Source: Theobroma cacao (taxonomy: Eukaryota > Streptophyta > Magnoliopsida > Malvales > Malvaceae). Taken from it: a stretch of 64,000 nucleotides of DNA. Made by a program: the position numbers and the translations under genes. This document shows positions 24,360 to 35,306 of this stretch, in pieces. The stretch is taken from assembly GCF_000208745.1 (NCBI RefSeq), contig NC_030855.1, positions 4,356,009 to 4,420,008 of the forward strand, written 5' to 3'. A model generated the notes under the pieces. The model did no database searches, was not told the origin of the DNA, and was given only the letters and a program-made list of their open reading frames with translations. The stretch's first letter is position 1. Each line of letters starts with the position of its first letter.

Positions 24360-25660
24360 TCAAACTACTCTATGGTAGTTTTTTCACTCGAGGCACTTGC
24401 AACTGTGGCTTGATTGTCAAATGTAGGGGGTTTAGTTCCCTTTTCCTTGAGAAAGAGGTCTTCAAGGTGTTGTAGTCTTTCTTCAATTTTAACCATCCTC
24501 TCAGTTTGTTTAGTCAACTTCACATCAATTCTCATTAAGAGATTAAACATCATTTCACTTTGAAAGAAGGCTTCACTAACTCTTGAATGAGATATTGTGG
24601 GTGTCTATTAGGACTAGGGTGCCTTTGATATATTTGATACATTTTTTCCTATCGAACTAGGGTGTCTTTGATAGATTTGATACATTTTTTCCTATCCAAC
24701 TTGTATCCCATATTTAACAGACTACACAAGAAAATTCTTTGATCCTTACTCTTCTCAAATCTACCTACAACTTTATGCGCCAAATTCCCTTTTTCTTAAC
24801 AAAAGATGAAATGATATTACCATATGGCAAGTTTGCTTTATCTCCCAAGCATGTCCCTTTAATTCTGTCAATCATAAATCTAGGTACATTTAGTGAAATT
24901 TCATTAAAAACATATTCCATTAACTAGAGATCCTATGCACTTACATAACTAAAGCTACTACTTCTCACATGAAGTGTAGAGGCAATGAAGTAGTGAAAAA
25001 TCCTCAATTGTGCATTTTGAATATCACTCGCATAACTCTTAGAAAAGAACTTTCTTTTCTACCAGTTACTATTTCCCAAACAGGACTGAGGTCATATTTC
25101 TCTAATCTTAAATTCTGTTTTCAGAAACTCTCCTAAATCTTTAGAAGTAATTTAAAATTTTTTTTCCACTTAAAAAAGCATTCAGTCCATATTCTACAAA
25201 CTCTTCTAAATTTATTAATTCATCCTTACTTAGAGCAATGCTAGAATAAAATTCTTTAGCTAGTGTTGGACTAAATGCCCTATCTACCAAAGTCCTTAAA
25301 TCTTTCAATTTTAACTAATCAAAATCTCTTAGTAGTTCAATGTTAAGAGTAGGTACTTCGTAAAAGCTAGGCCAAACAAAAAATTTCCCACATGAGATGG
25401 TTGCATTTTCTATCCTTTTAAACCTATCAGCATGGGCCTTATTTCTAAACTGAGAGTTTGAAGTGTTACATTTCTTGATGGAAACCCTTGTTGTAGCAGA
25501 CCCTTTTATTTTGCTATCTTTTTCCTCTAAGTATCTCCTTCTTTTTGCTAAAGAACCTTGAATAATTTTGCCCCTTTTCTTTAATGGTAGAGCAAGGGAA
25601 TCCTTAGCTAATCTCTTCTTTTTTCCCTTTTTCTATAACCTTGCAGGTGAGAAAAGTTCT
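24360..25660 (-). pseudogene. Extra 3' coding region of element B (env-like position)
   Basis: Minus-strand translation between RNase H and the 3' LTR gives, across stops, a Lys/Arg-rich start (about 25640-25480) and a segment with SQFRNKAHADRFKRI and FYEVPTLNIELLRDFD. Next comes LAKEFYSSIALSKDEL (about 25400-25180), whose layout resembles the domain called putative plant transposon protein. Last is a coiled-coil-like piece (24553-24365: LTKQTERMVKIEERLQHLED). An extra ORF in this position is the env-like ORF of Sireviruses; calling it envelope-like is positional only. One stop follows LLRDFD where a Trp would fit. Confidence 0.5.
24613..24698. repeat. Tandem duplication of 43 bp in the 3' coding region of B
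   Basis: Two adjacent copies (24613-24655 and 24656-24698) start ACTAGGGTG and contain TTTGATACATTTTTTCCTAT, with few differences. Confidence 0.75.
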
Positions 25661-26230
25661 GGCCATTGATTTTGCAGATGGTGGGGACTTAAGGTTTCTT
25701 GGGTTAACTAGGGGTTGAAAATAGAGTAAATGGACATCAGCGGGCCAAGGTATTTTGGGGTTTTGATCTTCTAAGAGAGGGTTTTCTATGAAATTGAAAG
25801 GTTTCTAAAATGAGTTTTATAATTAGTTAACCTATGTTTTGAGTGGGAGGTTTTCCAATACCTCTCGCTCCTCATTTTTTTTATTGAAATTTTCCCACGC
25901 ATTAGTTTTCTCATCAACTAAGATGCTCTAATCAGTTAAATAATCCTTAACCGATTAAAGTGTTTCTAACTTAGAACTTATCTAATGACCACACTTACAT
26001 TAATTGGTTAAGGGAGCTTTTAACTAATTAATACCTCACTGACTTAAATTAACCACCATAACACAAAATTGCTTTAATTGATTAAGGAAGTTCTTAACTG
26101 ATTAATATGAATCTTATCTTCCTTCTAAGGTTCTTTTTAACTAATTAAAACATTTTCTAATCAATTAGACCAAGGACTAAACACAATCATCATGCTATAT
26201 ATCATCAAAAACAGGTTCAATTCAGGTTAG

Positions 26231-27950
26231 TCATACTTCATTAACATCTAGCATTCCTAATTCTTCTCTAATTCTACAAAACTGATATTCACTAAATGGT
26301 TTTGTGAAAACATTAGCAAATTGATGCAAGGTATCTACAAATTCTATTTTAACATCTCCCTTAAGCACATGGTCTCTAATGGAATGATGTCTAATTTCAA
26401 TGTGCTTGGTCCTAGAATGTTGGACAAGATTTTTGGAGATATTAATGGCACTTATATTGTCACAATAAATAGGAACTTTATGCATAGACAATCCAAAATC
26501 ATTTAGTTGTTGCCTAATCTATAATATTTGTGCACAACAACTACCTAGTGAAATATATTCAGCTTCAGCAGTTGATAGACCAACCAAATTTTGTTTCTTG
26601 TAAAACCAAGACACAAGCATGTTTTCAAGGAATTAACAAGTACCATTAGTGTTTTTCTGATCAATTTTATTGCCAATAAAATTAGCATCAGAATATCTAA
26701 GAAAAGTAAAAGATTATCCTTTTAGATACCATAGGCCTAAACCTTAAGTATCCCAGTGATATCTAAAAATCCTCTTCACTATAGTTAAATGTGATTCCTT
26801 GTGACATGATTGGAATCTTGCATATTAGCAAACACTAAACAAAATATCAAGCCTACTTGTAGTTAAATAAAGAAGTAAGCCAATCATACGTCTATAAAGT
26901 TTTTGGTCCATATATTTTCCTTTATCATCTTTGTCAAGCTTTGTGGAAGGACTCATAGGAGTTCCAATTGATTTCATATTCATCCCACCAAATTTCTTTA
27001 GCATTTCTTTGGTATATTTCTCTTGGTTGATGAATATTCCATCCTAACATTTTTTGATTTGTAAACCAATGAAGAATTTTAACTCTCCCATCATGCTCAT
27101 TTCAAATTCACCATGCATTTTCTTAGCAAGATTCTCACACAACCTTTCATTAATAGCACCAAACACTATATCATATACATATATTTGAACTATAATCAAA
27201 TCAATTTCATTTTTCTTAATGAAAAGAGTATTATCTATACTCCCCTTAGAGTATCTTTTTTCAATTAAGAATTTTGAAGTCTTTCATACCAAGCTCTATG
27301 AGCTTGTTTCAATCCATATAAGCCTTTTATGCAATTTAAACAGATGATCAATTTTATCAAAGACTTCAAAACCAAGGGGTTATTCAACATACACTTTTTC
27401 TTGTATAAAGCCATTAAGAAATGTACTTTTGACATCCATTTGAAATAATTTAAAATTCATGTAGCATGCATAGGCAAGTAAAAGTCTAATTGCTCTAATC
27501 TAGCTATAAAAGCAAAGGTTTCATCATAATCAATACCTTTTTCTTGATTGTAGCCTTGAGCAATAACCTTACTTTGTTCCTTACCACATTTCCTAACTTA
27601 TCCATCTTGTTTTTGAATACGCATTTTGTACCAACAATTGGATGGTTGATTGGCCTTTGAACTAAGGTTCAAACCTTGTTCCTTTCAAATAGGCCAAGTT
27701 CTTCTCACAGGCAATCATCCAACTCTCTTTTTCTTCAGCTTCCTCAAAGTTCTTTGGTTCCACTTGTGATATGAATGCAAAATATTCACAAGTCTCTCTT
27801 AACCCTCTTTTAATTTTGACACCTTTCGAGGGATCACCAATGATTAGTTCTTAAGGATGAGTTCTTACAAATCTTCAGCTTCTAGGAAGATTGTTGTGTT
27901 GTTCTTCAATTCTTTGCAAGTCCTCTCATGGTGGTTTTTCCTCATTTTTC
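26231..27950 (-). pseudogene. Reverse transcriptase and RNase H of element B
   Basis: RNase H ends in an open frame (26491-26231) with VPIYCDNISAINISKN, SRTKHIEIRHHSIRDHV and FANVFTKPF, all typical of Copia. Upstream the RT is in fragments. Its catalytic box at 27170-27181 reads YVYD instead of YVDD, so one catalytic Asp codon is lost. The surrounding LIIVQIYVYDIVFGA is otherwise canonical. Numerous stops and frameshifts. Confidence 0.82.
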
Positions 27951-28006
27951 TTCTTTAAGCTCTTTCCATCATCTAGTTTGTTGTCCAAGCTCATCTTATT
28001 CATTTT

Positions 28007-28900
28007 CTAATCAATATTATCGGTATCATCATCATCAAACACTATCTTTCTTTGTGCAACATTAGTCTCATAAGAAACAATATGAATTGACTCTTTTATA
28101 ACTAAAGTTCTTTTGTTAAACACTTTATACGCTTTAGTGTTTAATACATAACCTAAGAAAATAGCCTCATAACTCCTAGCATCAAATTTTCCCAAGTTAT
28201 GTTTTCCATTATTCAAAACAAAACAGTTGCATCCAAAACTCCTTAAGTGTAAAATGTTTGGTTTTCTTCCTTTGTAAAACTCATAAAAGGTTTTAGACAT
28301 CATGGCTCTAATGGAAATTCTATTTAAAATGTAAGCTACAGTGTTTACAGCTTCAGCCCAAAAATACTTTGGCAAGTTGTTTTCACAAAGCATTGTTCCT
28401 GCCATTTCTTTTAAAGTCCTATTTTTTCTTTCAACAACTCCATTTTGTTGTGGAGTTTTAAAAGAAGAAAAATTGTGGTCAAAGCCATTTTCATTGCAAA
28501 ATATTTCAAAATTATCACTTTCAAATTCAACACCATGGTCACTTCTAACACTAGTAATGCTAAAACCTTTTTCATTTTGAACTCTTTTACAATGTTTAAC
28601 AAAAGTTAGTAATGCATCATCTTTGTGAGAAAGAAAATATACCCATGAATATCTAGAGTAATCATCTACAATAACAAAGCCATATGACTTGCCTCTAAGA
28701 CTAGCAATAGTATTGGTCCAAGCAAGTCAACATGTAATAGTTCAAGTGGTCTAGCAGTTGATATGATTTTCTTAAATTTAAATGAGTTTTTAACCTATTT
28801 TCCAATTGACATGCATAACAAACCTTGTCATTCTCAAAGGATATCTTTGGGAGTCTAATGACTAGGTTTTTTCTTAAGAGTTTTGATATGGTGTGCATAC
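28007..28900 (-). pseudogene. Integrase of element B
   Basis: Pieces from 28898 give LPKISFENDKVCYACQ, the end of GAG-pre-integrase. An open frame at 28405-28007 (132 codons) starts with MAGTMLCENNLPKYFWAEA, then VAYILNRISIR, FYEFYKGRKPNI and LRSFGCNCFVLNN: the C-terminal half of Copia integrase. Between them (28602-28411) the core is frameshifted but recognisable through the DNG and QQNG-like region. Confidence 0.85.
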
Positions 28901-29189
28901 TAGTATGTCTTAATCTTCTATGCCATAACTAACTATCACATACATCATTGGCAATAAGACATGATTCACTAGACTCAATTTCAACAAGAAAAATAACATA
29001 CATGTTCTTAATTCTTTTGCCAATGAATGCTACTTTATTAGTGTCAATATCAATCACTTAACATCCATAGAAATCAAAATATACTCTAAAGCCTTTATCA
29101 CAAAGCTGAGTAATGCTTAGTAAGTTATGCCTTAGACCTTTGACACATAAAACATGCTTGATTTGAATTTAAGAGATGTTATCAATGAT

Positions 29190-29335
29190 TCTAATTTCTT
29201 AGGTAATACCTTTGGAGTCATCACAAAAGGAAACACTATCACACTTCTTCCTATCAAGCTTTGTGAATAATTTCTCATTGTCGGTCATATGCCTTGAGTA
29301 GCCACTGTCCAAATACCAAGGCTAACACTCCTTTG
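29190..29335 (-). pseudogene. Protease segment of element B
   Basis: Minus-strand translation near 29325 gives WYLDSGYSRHMTDNEKLF. The D-S-G triad is present, while the usual Cys two positions later is Tyr. The segment sits between the gag coiled coil and GAG-pre-integrase as expected. Confidence 0.7.
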
Positions 29336-29703
29336 GTCGAGGTTCAAAATAATTTTTTTTTTTTTGCCCTTGTTCACCCTACAAAACAAATTTTCAATTT
29401 TTTTTTAAAGGTACCCATACTTTGATAGGTCCTTAAGGGTTAGCTAACACATGAGATCCTTTGGGCAACCAAACCAATTTGGTTTTGGGAAGGCTACTTC
29501 TATTATGATAACAACTATAAGATAAGTGAACTATAAGATAAGTGACCTTTCTTGCCACACACATAACAATGTTGTGAAGAAGCATTATTTTTCTTTCTAA
29601 TCATTGCATTTCTTTTTGGTTTCTCCTATTTTCAATTTCAGTTTTGATTTTTCCTATATTGAAATTTTTAGTGCAATATTTTCATCTACTACCCTTTGTA
29701 AGG

Positions 29704-30473
29704 CTAGATATTTACTCTCCAGTTCCAACTGCAAGAGTTCAAAATCAGTTTAGAGCGTTCAAGTTCAATTTGAAGTATATTCTTTTGATTAAAAATAGAG
29801 ATATTCTCATGCTTGATTTTTTCTAATTCATCATCTAAAGCTATGGCTTTCTTCCTCATAGTTTTATATTTTAATGCCAGTTTTTCAAATTCAGCATACA
29901 AGCATTCATACTCATCCTGAAGTTCATCAAAAGAAATATCACAAGAGTTAGATGTTGCCTTAATTTCTTCTTCTTTTACCATTAAGCAAAAGTTTGCTTT
30001 TTCCTCTAATTTTTCTTTTTCTTCCTTTGAACTTGAAAAATCACTACCAAACCATATTACTGCCACCATTGCTCCTTTTGGTTTCTTCATTTTCTTTGAA
30101 GTTTCTTTCTTGAGTAATGGGCATTCAAATCTGAAGTGTCTAAGTTTCTACATTCAAAATAAACCATTTCATCCTTTTTTTTGAGATCACCTTTATGCTT
30201 GTTTTTTCAATAGGAACCTTGATCTTTCTTGAAATTTTTTCTCCCAAAGCTTCTGCCTTTTTGTCCCATGAGCTTTCTACATCTTTTAGCCATCATGGCT
30301 AATTCTTCATCATCATCACTTGACAAATCTTCTAGTTTTTCCTTAAGTGTGTTAATCTTGAGTGTAAGATTTTTCTTTTTCTCTTTAGCTTCTTTCTTTT
30401 CCTCCTCTTTTTTTTCTTTCATTTCAAGTTTATGTGTGAGGAGTGAGCTACAAATTTCATCAAGTGTAACCAC
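29704..30473 (-). pseudogene. Gag C-terminal part of element B (coiled coils)
   Basis: The first frame (30473-30207) is a highly charged Lys/Glu coiled coil (KEEEKKEAKEKKK) leading to a basic GRKNFKK segment. The zinc knuckle that should follow is frameshifted. The second frame (30090-29704) has VIWFGSDFSSSKEEKEK, NFCLMVKEEE and a heptad-like coiled coil. A WxxSDxxSS-type stretch followed by NxCLM and a coil is characteristic of Sirevirus gag, so this supports the element's class. Confidence 0.75.
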
Positions 30474-30489
30474 ATTAAGATCCTTGGCT

Positions 30490-31080
30490 TCTTAGATGGT
30501 AGTGATTTTATGTTTCTAGCTTTTTATGAGGGATTTAAATAATCTTTTCACTAACTCATGTTTAAGGATGGTTTTTCCAAGTTGATTGAGCTTGTTTGTA
30601 ATGTTGGTAAACCTATCACACATGGTAGAGATGTCTTCACCTAATTTCATTTTGAACATTTCATAGTTATGGGTGAGTAAGGCAATTTCGAACTCCTTAA
30701 CTTGTGAAGTCCTTTCATGGATAACTTTAAGTTTTTTCCAAATTTCCTTGGGTGTGATTTAGCTAGAGATTTTATTGAATTCTATGGGAGTCATCGCACA
30801 ATGAAGGGTATTAATAGCTTTAAAATTAGTTTAAATCTTTTTTTACTATAACTTCAGTCCTGTCAATTCTTGGTTTGGGTATTCTCTCATCTATGACAAA
30901 ACTAGGTGAAGTGAGAATATAAGGTCCTCTTATGATTACATGCTACATTTTATAATCAAGGGCTCTAATATAAATAGACATTCTAGTACTCCAATAAGCA
31001 TAATTTGATCCATCAAATAGAAGGGACTTATTTATGGATTAACCCTTAGCAATAATAGACTTTATCAAAGCAATGTGAAT
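30490..31080 (-). pseudogene. Gag N-terminal part of element B
   Basis: Minus-strand translation near 31030-30950 gives LLFDGSNYAYWSTRMSIYI and ALDYKM followed by TAG. This is the conserved start of Copia gag, in which a Trp normally follows, so the stop looks like TGG to TAG. The rest is fragmented. Confidence 0.75.
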
Positions 31081-31118
31081 TTTCCTTAAGGATATTAAGC
31101 CTTAATTTTAAGGATTTT

Positions 31119-31130
31119 GCTCTGATACTA
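31119..31130 (-). other. Primer-binding site of element B
   Basis: The plus strand reads GCTCTGATACTA, so the minus strand is TAGTATCAGAGC, 11 of 12 bases of the initiator-Met PBS TGGTATCAGAGC. It lies next to the LTR start at 31133. Confidence 0.85.
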
Positions 31131-31132
31131 CT

Positions 31133-32489
31133 TGTTAGTCCCATTGATGTGTTAGAGGGGGGTCAATAGCACTAAAAATTTTAAAGGTTAACCTTTTTAA
31201 GCTTGTAGAGCTTCTAATCAACTAAAGGAAGGAAGGTTTAAAACTTGTTATAGTTAAAAGTCACCAAACAAAGAAGTACAGAGAGAAGTGGGCAATACAC
31301 GAGTATTTATAGTGGTTTGGTTTCCTTGACCTACATCCACTACTTTGATCTCCTAATCAAGGATTTTATACCAATGGAATTAACTGCTTCTACCAATCTT
31401 TTACAAAGTGAGCTTATAACCTAAGCTCTAATCCTTTACAATAAACTTTAGAGTGTTTCCCACACTCTAACTTACCAAGAAAAAAGAAGAAAAAAAGGTA
31501 CAAATGATAACTCTTGTTGATCTAAGATGAACACAATCAAGCTCAAACATTTTTACAAGAAAAAGAATGAAGAACAAGTGTGTAGGAGAAGGTTCTTTGG
31601 CTTTTTGCTCAAAACAGGCTCTTGGTGCTTCTCTCTTGCTTCTTTGACCATTAGAGCTTCTTTTATATTTGAGGACTCAGATTTTGTTGTTAAAAACCAT
31701 TTTTAGCCATTGGGAATAACTCTTATGCCATTCTAGCCATTATTTTATGCTCTAACATTTGAATTCAAATTGGTAGACATTGTTTCATTAATTGGTTAAA
31801 AGTAGGCTCTAACCGATTAAACATTCTCTAGCTTGCATTGTCTAGCAGCTCTATTCTCTATGTTAACCAATTAGAGAAAACTCTAACCAATTAAAAGCTT
31901 TCTATTTTCAATCTTCTTTAATCAGCAATCTTCCTTTAATTGATTGGTCCTCCCTTTAACTGATTGAGGCTTCACTTCCGTCAATCTTAATCAATTAAAA
32001 TCAGCTTTAATCAATTAAAAATCCATCGAATTTAAATTTCTTTGTTTTGACTCCTTTCAACGATCAACTTTATTTCAAATTTAGATTTTGGCGCTTGAAG
32101 GTATTAAAGCCTTTTGTTCTAACCGATTAACCTAATTCCTTAATCAATTAACATGCCTTTATATTTAGCTTCCAACACCTTCTTAATCAATTAAGCCTGA
32201 TGTTAATTAATTAAGACTTTTCTATCTTGCTTTTATCCAGTGCCCAATTATGCCTTAACTAGTTAAGGCTCCATGTTAATTAGTTAATAGTTTTTTGTCT
32301 CCACTAATCACTTTATTCTTTCTTTCTTTAACTGATTAATCCATCTTCAAATTTAGTAAACGTCTTGACTTGCCTTTAATTAACAAATTTGTTAGAGGAA
32401 TTAAACTGTATCATGCATACTTAAAAATGAAGTTAGACATTAATGAATAAAGAGTGTTTTGTTATCACCAAAAACATATGGAGTCAACA
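31133..32489 (-). repeat. 5' LTR of element B
   Basis: It aligns end to end with 19235-20597. It ends GAGTCAACA at 32489, followed by the target duplication CTTGG. From 31392 to its end it is also part of the tandem duplication. Confidence 0.88.
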
Positions 32490-33532
32490 CTTGGTTGATA
32501 TCAGCTTAATCAAATCATTGGCCAAGGTGATTGGGAGATTATGAAATAAGTTTCATAAATCTCTATAAAACTAATGATCTGACTGCAGAAACAAATATGG
32601 AGGCCAATAAGAGAAGACACAGCACCAAGCTCTTATCATCTCCAAGATATATAATGAGGAAATGAATTATACTGATAGACTATACACTGAAATGTTGTAT
32701 AAGAACCCTTTGACTCTTCTAATAATTGGATGGCCATAATGCATTACTTGATGCCAATTTTAGTCTGTGGAATTGAATTGATTAATTTAATATGAACATG
32801 ATTCATTTAAATTAATTAATAAAAATTAATAATTCAATTTCATTACCAACATGTTAAGAACCTAACGGATCAAACACGTAAGTTATATTATAGATTAAAT
32901 TGGGAATGTGATGATTTAATTTGGACTTAAATCATACACTAGTTTAATTAACTAATAAGGACTTAATTAAAATGGTTTAATTAAGTGCTAAGATCAATAT
33001 GATAAGAGGTTAAAATATTAAGGACTTGTTAGCAAACTTAACAAATTAATTAACCTACGTATAAAGTCATCCTTTCAACCATTTTTGATTATCAATTTTA
33101 GTTTTATAGAAAACCAATGCAACTATCTCTAATGCCACCATCCCTTGTGAGAGACTTTTGGAAGAGTTTCTTGTGTGATTTGGCTAAAGACTAAAAGAAG
33201 AAAAAAAGGACAATTTGTTGTCCACTTTGCTAGTGCAATGGCGTGGTTGAAAGTTCCCATCTCGCTAAAGATTCCATTACGGCTATGTGTTCAACATTAA
33301 AAGGCGAACGATTGAGTAGCTCGATTCCTACACATTTTGGGGTGTACACAGGTTTTAAACATCAAGAGGATAACATTTGATTACGATATCAGTTGGCAAG
33401 GTAATCAATTCTTATTGAATTTCTTATAATGTTCTGTTTGCAATAAAAACAACAAAGTGATCCAAAGTAGGTGCAGCATTTTATTTTTTTATTCCGTTGC
33501 ATTTTTATAATTTAATCATGTCGTACCTAACA
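32490..33532 (+). repeat. 3' LTR of Copia A, right part
   Basis: It resumes with CTTGGTTGATATC, which matches 5' LTR position 801 onward, and ends in CGTACCTAACA. The next five bases, AGGAC, would be A's target duplication, but the partner copy is outside the window. Confidence 0.85.
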
Positions 33533-34289
33533 AGGACTTATAAACCAAAACGCCTTGTAGCTCAACAAGGAATTAATTTTTTTTTTTTTGTTGATTAGCA
33601 TTAGAACCAGATAAGATGGGCAGTTAGTCGATTTGACCACCAATTGAGATAAAGAATCCTTCCGACTATAGGGTAGTATCAGGGTTAGAAAATTTTTGAA
33701 AAAATTTTCTCACAATGTTCTGTTAGAATTTTAATTTGATATTAGGTTAATGTTAGTTAATTACTTTTACCATTTTTATCATTTACCTTTAGTGGCTATC
33801 ACATTATAACCCTAAACCAAACAAAAAGTAAAACTCTAATTTATTTATTTGAAAAACAAACAATTGATTATCACATTATAACTCTAAATCAATTGTAAAA
33901 ATCACTTGAAAAAATATATCACTAAAGCCAACAAGTAAAAATTATCTTGAAATCTCTTGAGATTGAACAATTGTGCTAAACTTTTTTAATGGAAAAAGAA
34001 AAATGGGAGAAGAAGATAATGGAGTGAAAGAGGGATAAAAAAAGAGAATAATTAAAAAACATTGTGAGGGAGTTCGAGAGACCAAAAAAAAAGAATTTTT
34101 TATGTTTTTATTTAACTAATTATTAAAAAATTTTGAATTTATGTTTAAGTCTCTAAAATTTTTAATTTTACCTCATTAACAAGGTATCAATATTTGGTAA
34201 ACTGTGTCAGTGCATCAAATATTAATCCATATTCTTAACAATGCCTCACATATGACTCCAAGTGTATACACATTCTTCACTCTCATGTA
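33533..34289. other. AT-rich flank between Copia A and the Mutator-like element
   Basis: No gene is visible. It has poly-T/A runs and a stretch at 34196-34232 (TTGGTAAACTG...GTGCATCAAAT) that resembles a shortened right inverted end of the same Mutator-like family. The same flank recurs at 37434-38176 in duplication unit 2. Confidence 0.5.
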
Positions 34290-34298
34290 TTATCTCTC

Positions 34299-35306
34299 GA
34301 GTTTATATTTGATACACTGATAGTGTATAACTTCTATACACTATCAATTCACAAAATCACACCACATCATTAATAAGCAATAATAAAAACTTATAAGGTC
34401 TTAAAAAAATATTAAAAAGTTTTAATAATTAATAAAATAAAAGAATAAAATATTTTCAAAATATTTTTGAAATTCCTCTTCCATGCTTCTTTCCCCTTTC
34501 TTTTTCTTCATTTGCAGGCATCCACATCAAAATCTTGTCTTTTTTCTTTTTATCTTTCGGGTTCAAGACGAAAAAAGAAGATAGGCAAATCCTATTCCTT
34601 TTCATGTTCTTCATCTACAATAACAAACAAATCAATATTGAGTGTTTATAAGATACCAGACCAACTGCCTTATCTGTTCTTCATGAAGCCAGCTAAGTAT
34701 TTGCTTGTTCAACACAGTTTAAGTGCATCATGCCCAATCAACTAGAATAACAAATATTAGAAGGCTAAAACAACCTATGAACTTTAGTAGCCAATGTCCT
34801 TCACGGGATTCTTTGACAGCAAAATTTTGATTCAAACTTCTACCAGCTCTTGCTTTCTAGTGTTGAGTGGTTCTCTTGACTGCTAGATTGATCTAAAATG
34901 ATTGTCAGTCACTTTTATCATTGTGCAAATGAATTATTACGATAATATGTTTTGTATATAACATGAGTTGTATCTAATTTTCACTAAATGTGGGTTTCGC
35001 ATAATTGAAAAAAAAATACATACATTCAAAGCCTTTTGGCTCATCTCAGTTTTTGCTTTCTCGGCTTCTTCTACAGATGCATACCTAACAAATCCAAAAT
35101 CTCTTAATTTATCTGAAACTCTATCGATAACAATTTTGGCCAAAACGGAAAAAACATTAAATTGCAACTTGATTTTTTGCCCACAAAGAAATTCTCAATT
35201 TCTCATTGATGGTGGAGAATTAATTTACGCAGAAGAAGACCTCGATTTATATGCGTGTAAATAAAAAACAAAAAAGAGTAGTGTGGAAAAGAGATTTTGA
35301 AAGTCT
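34299..35306. mobile_element. Pack-MULE-like element, copy 1 (right end lost)
   Basis: It begins GAGTTTATATTTGATACACT after the 9-bp target copy TTATCTCTC (34290-34298). The left inverted end (about 175 bp) is intact, as is the interior with the RRM fragment. The right inverted end is missing because the duplication join lies at its inner edge. Confidence 0.75.
34937..35167 (-). pseudogene. RRM gene fragment, copy 1 (frameshifted)
   Basis: Minus-strand translation gives AKIVIDRVSDKLRDFGFVRY, then ASVEEAEKAKTEMSQKALN: the second half of an RNA-recognition motif. RNP1 reads RDFGFVRY (usual form [RK]GFGFVxY, here Gly to Asp). After KALNVCI the frame shifts relative to copy 2, so the C-terminal NYAKPAF segment is lost. 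The closest type by memory is the organellar RRM proteins of plants. There is no ATG in a sensible place. Confidence 0.7.

Larger units (their letters stand above)
19235..32489 (-). mobile_element. Sirevirus-like Copia retrotransposon B
   Basis: The element of 13.3 kb (about 10.6 kb without its nested solo LTR) lies in the 3' LTR of Copia A. LTRs are 19235-20597 (1363 bp) and 31133-32489 (1357 bp). The right target duplication is CTTGG (32490-32494) and the left is CTTAA, two G-to-A changes away. On the minus strand: PBS, gag with coiled coil, protease, integrase, RT, RNase H, then an extra coding region of about 1.3 kb before the 3' LTR. The long gag with coiled coil, the extra 3' coding region, and purine tracts of the AAAAAGGGGGAG kind are what is known of Sireviruses (SIRE/Maximus). 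It is dead. Confidence 0.85.
1..33532 (+). mobile_element. Outer Copia LTR retrotransposon A (5' end off-window, three nested insertions)
   Basis: This is a plus-strand Copia element. Its parts in order are 5' LTR to 1845, primer-binding site, leader, gag/protease relic, integrase, reverse transcriptase with YMDD, RNase H, and 3' LTR 18558-33532. It is broken by Gypsy G1 at 6834-17782, by Sirevirus-like B at 19235-32489 and by a Gypsy LTR at its left end. Without the insertions the internal region is about 5.8 kb and each LTR about 1.7 kb. Many stops and frameshifts show it is dead. The superfamily is clear from the integrase-before-RT order; I do not assign a clade. Confidence 0.85.
31392..35306. 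repeat. Tandem duplication, unit 1 (3915 bp)
   Basis: The unit starts inside B's 5' LTR (ACCAATCTTTTACAAAG) and runs through the LTR end, B's target site, the right part of A's 3' LTR, flanking DNA and most of a Mutator-like element. It ends at GAAAGTCT (35306). Directly after, ACCAAGCTTTTACAAAG starts unit 2. The bases TCT occur at both parental break sites, consistent with microhomology at the join. Confidence 0.9.

Noticed and set aside
33533..34289. Extra LTR-like sequence after Copia A
   Set aside because: It recurs at 37434, but only because of the tandem duplication; no terminal motifs or target duplications mark it as an element.
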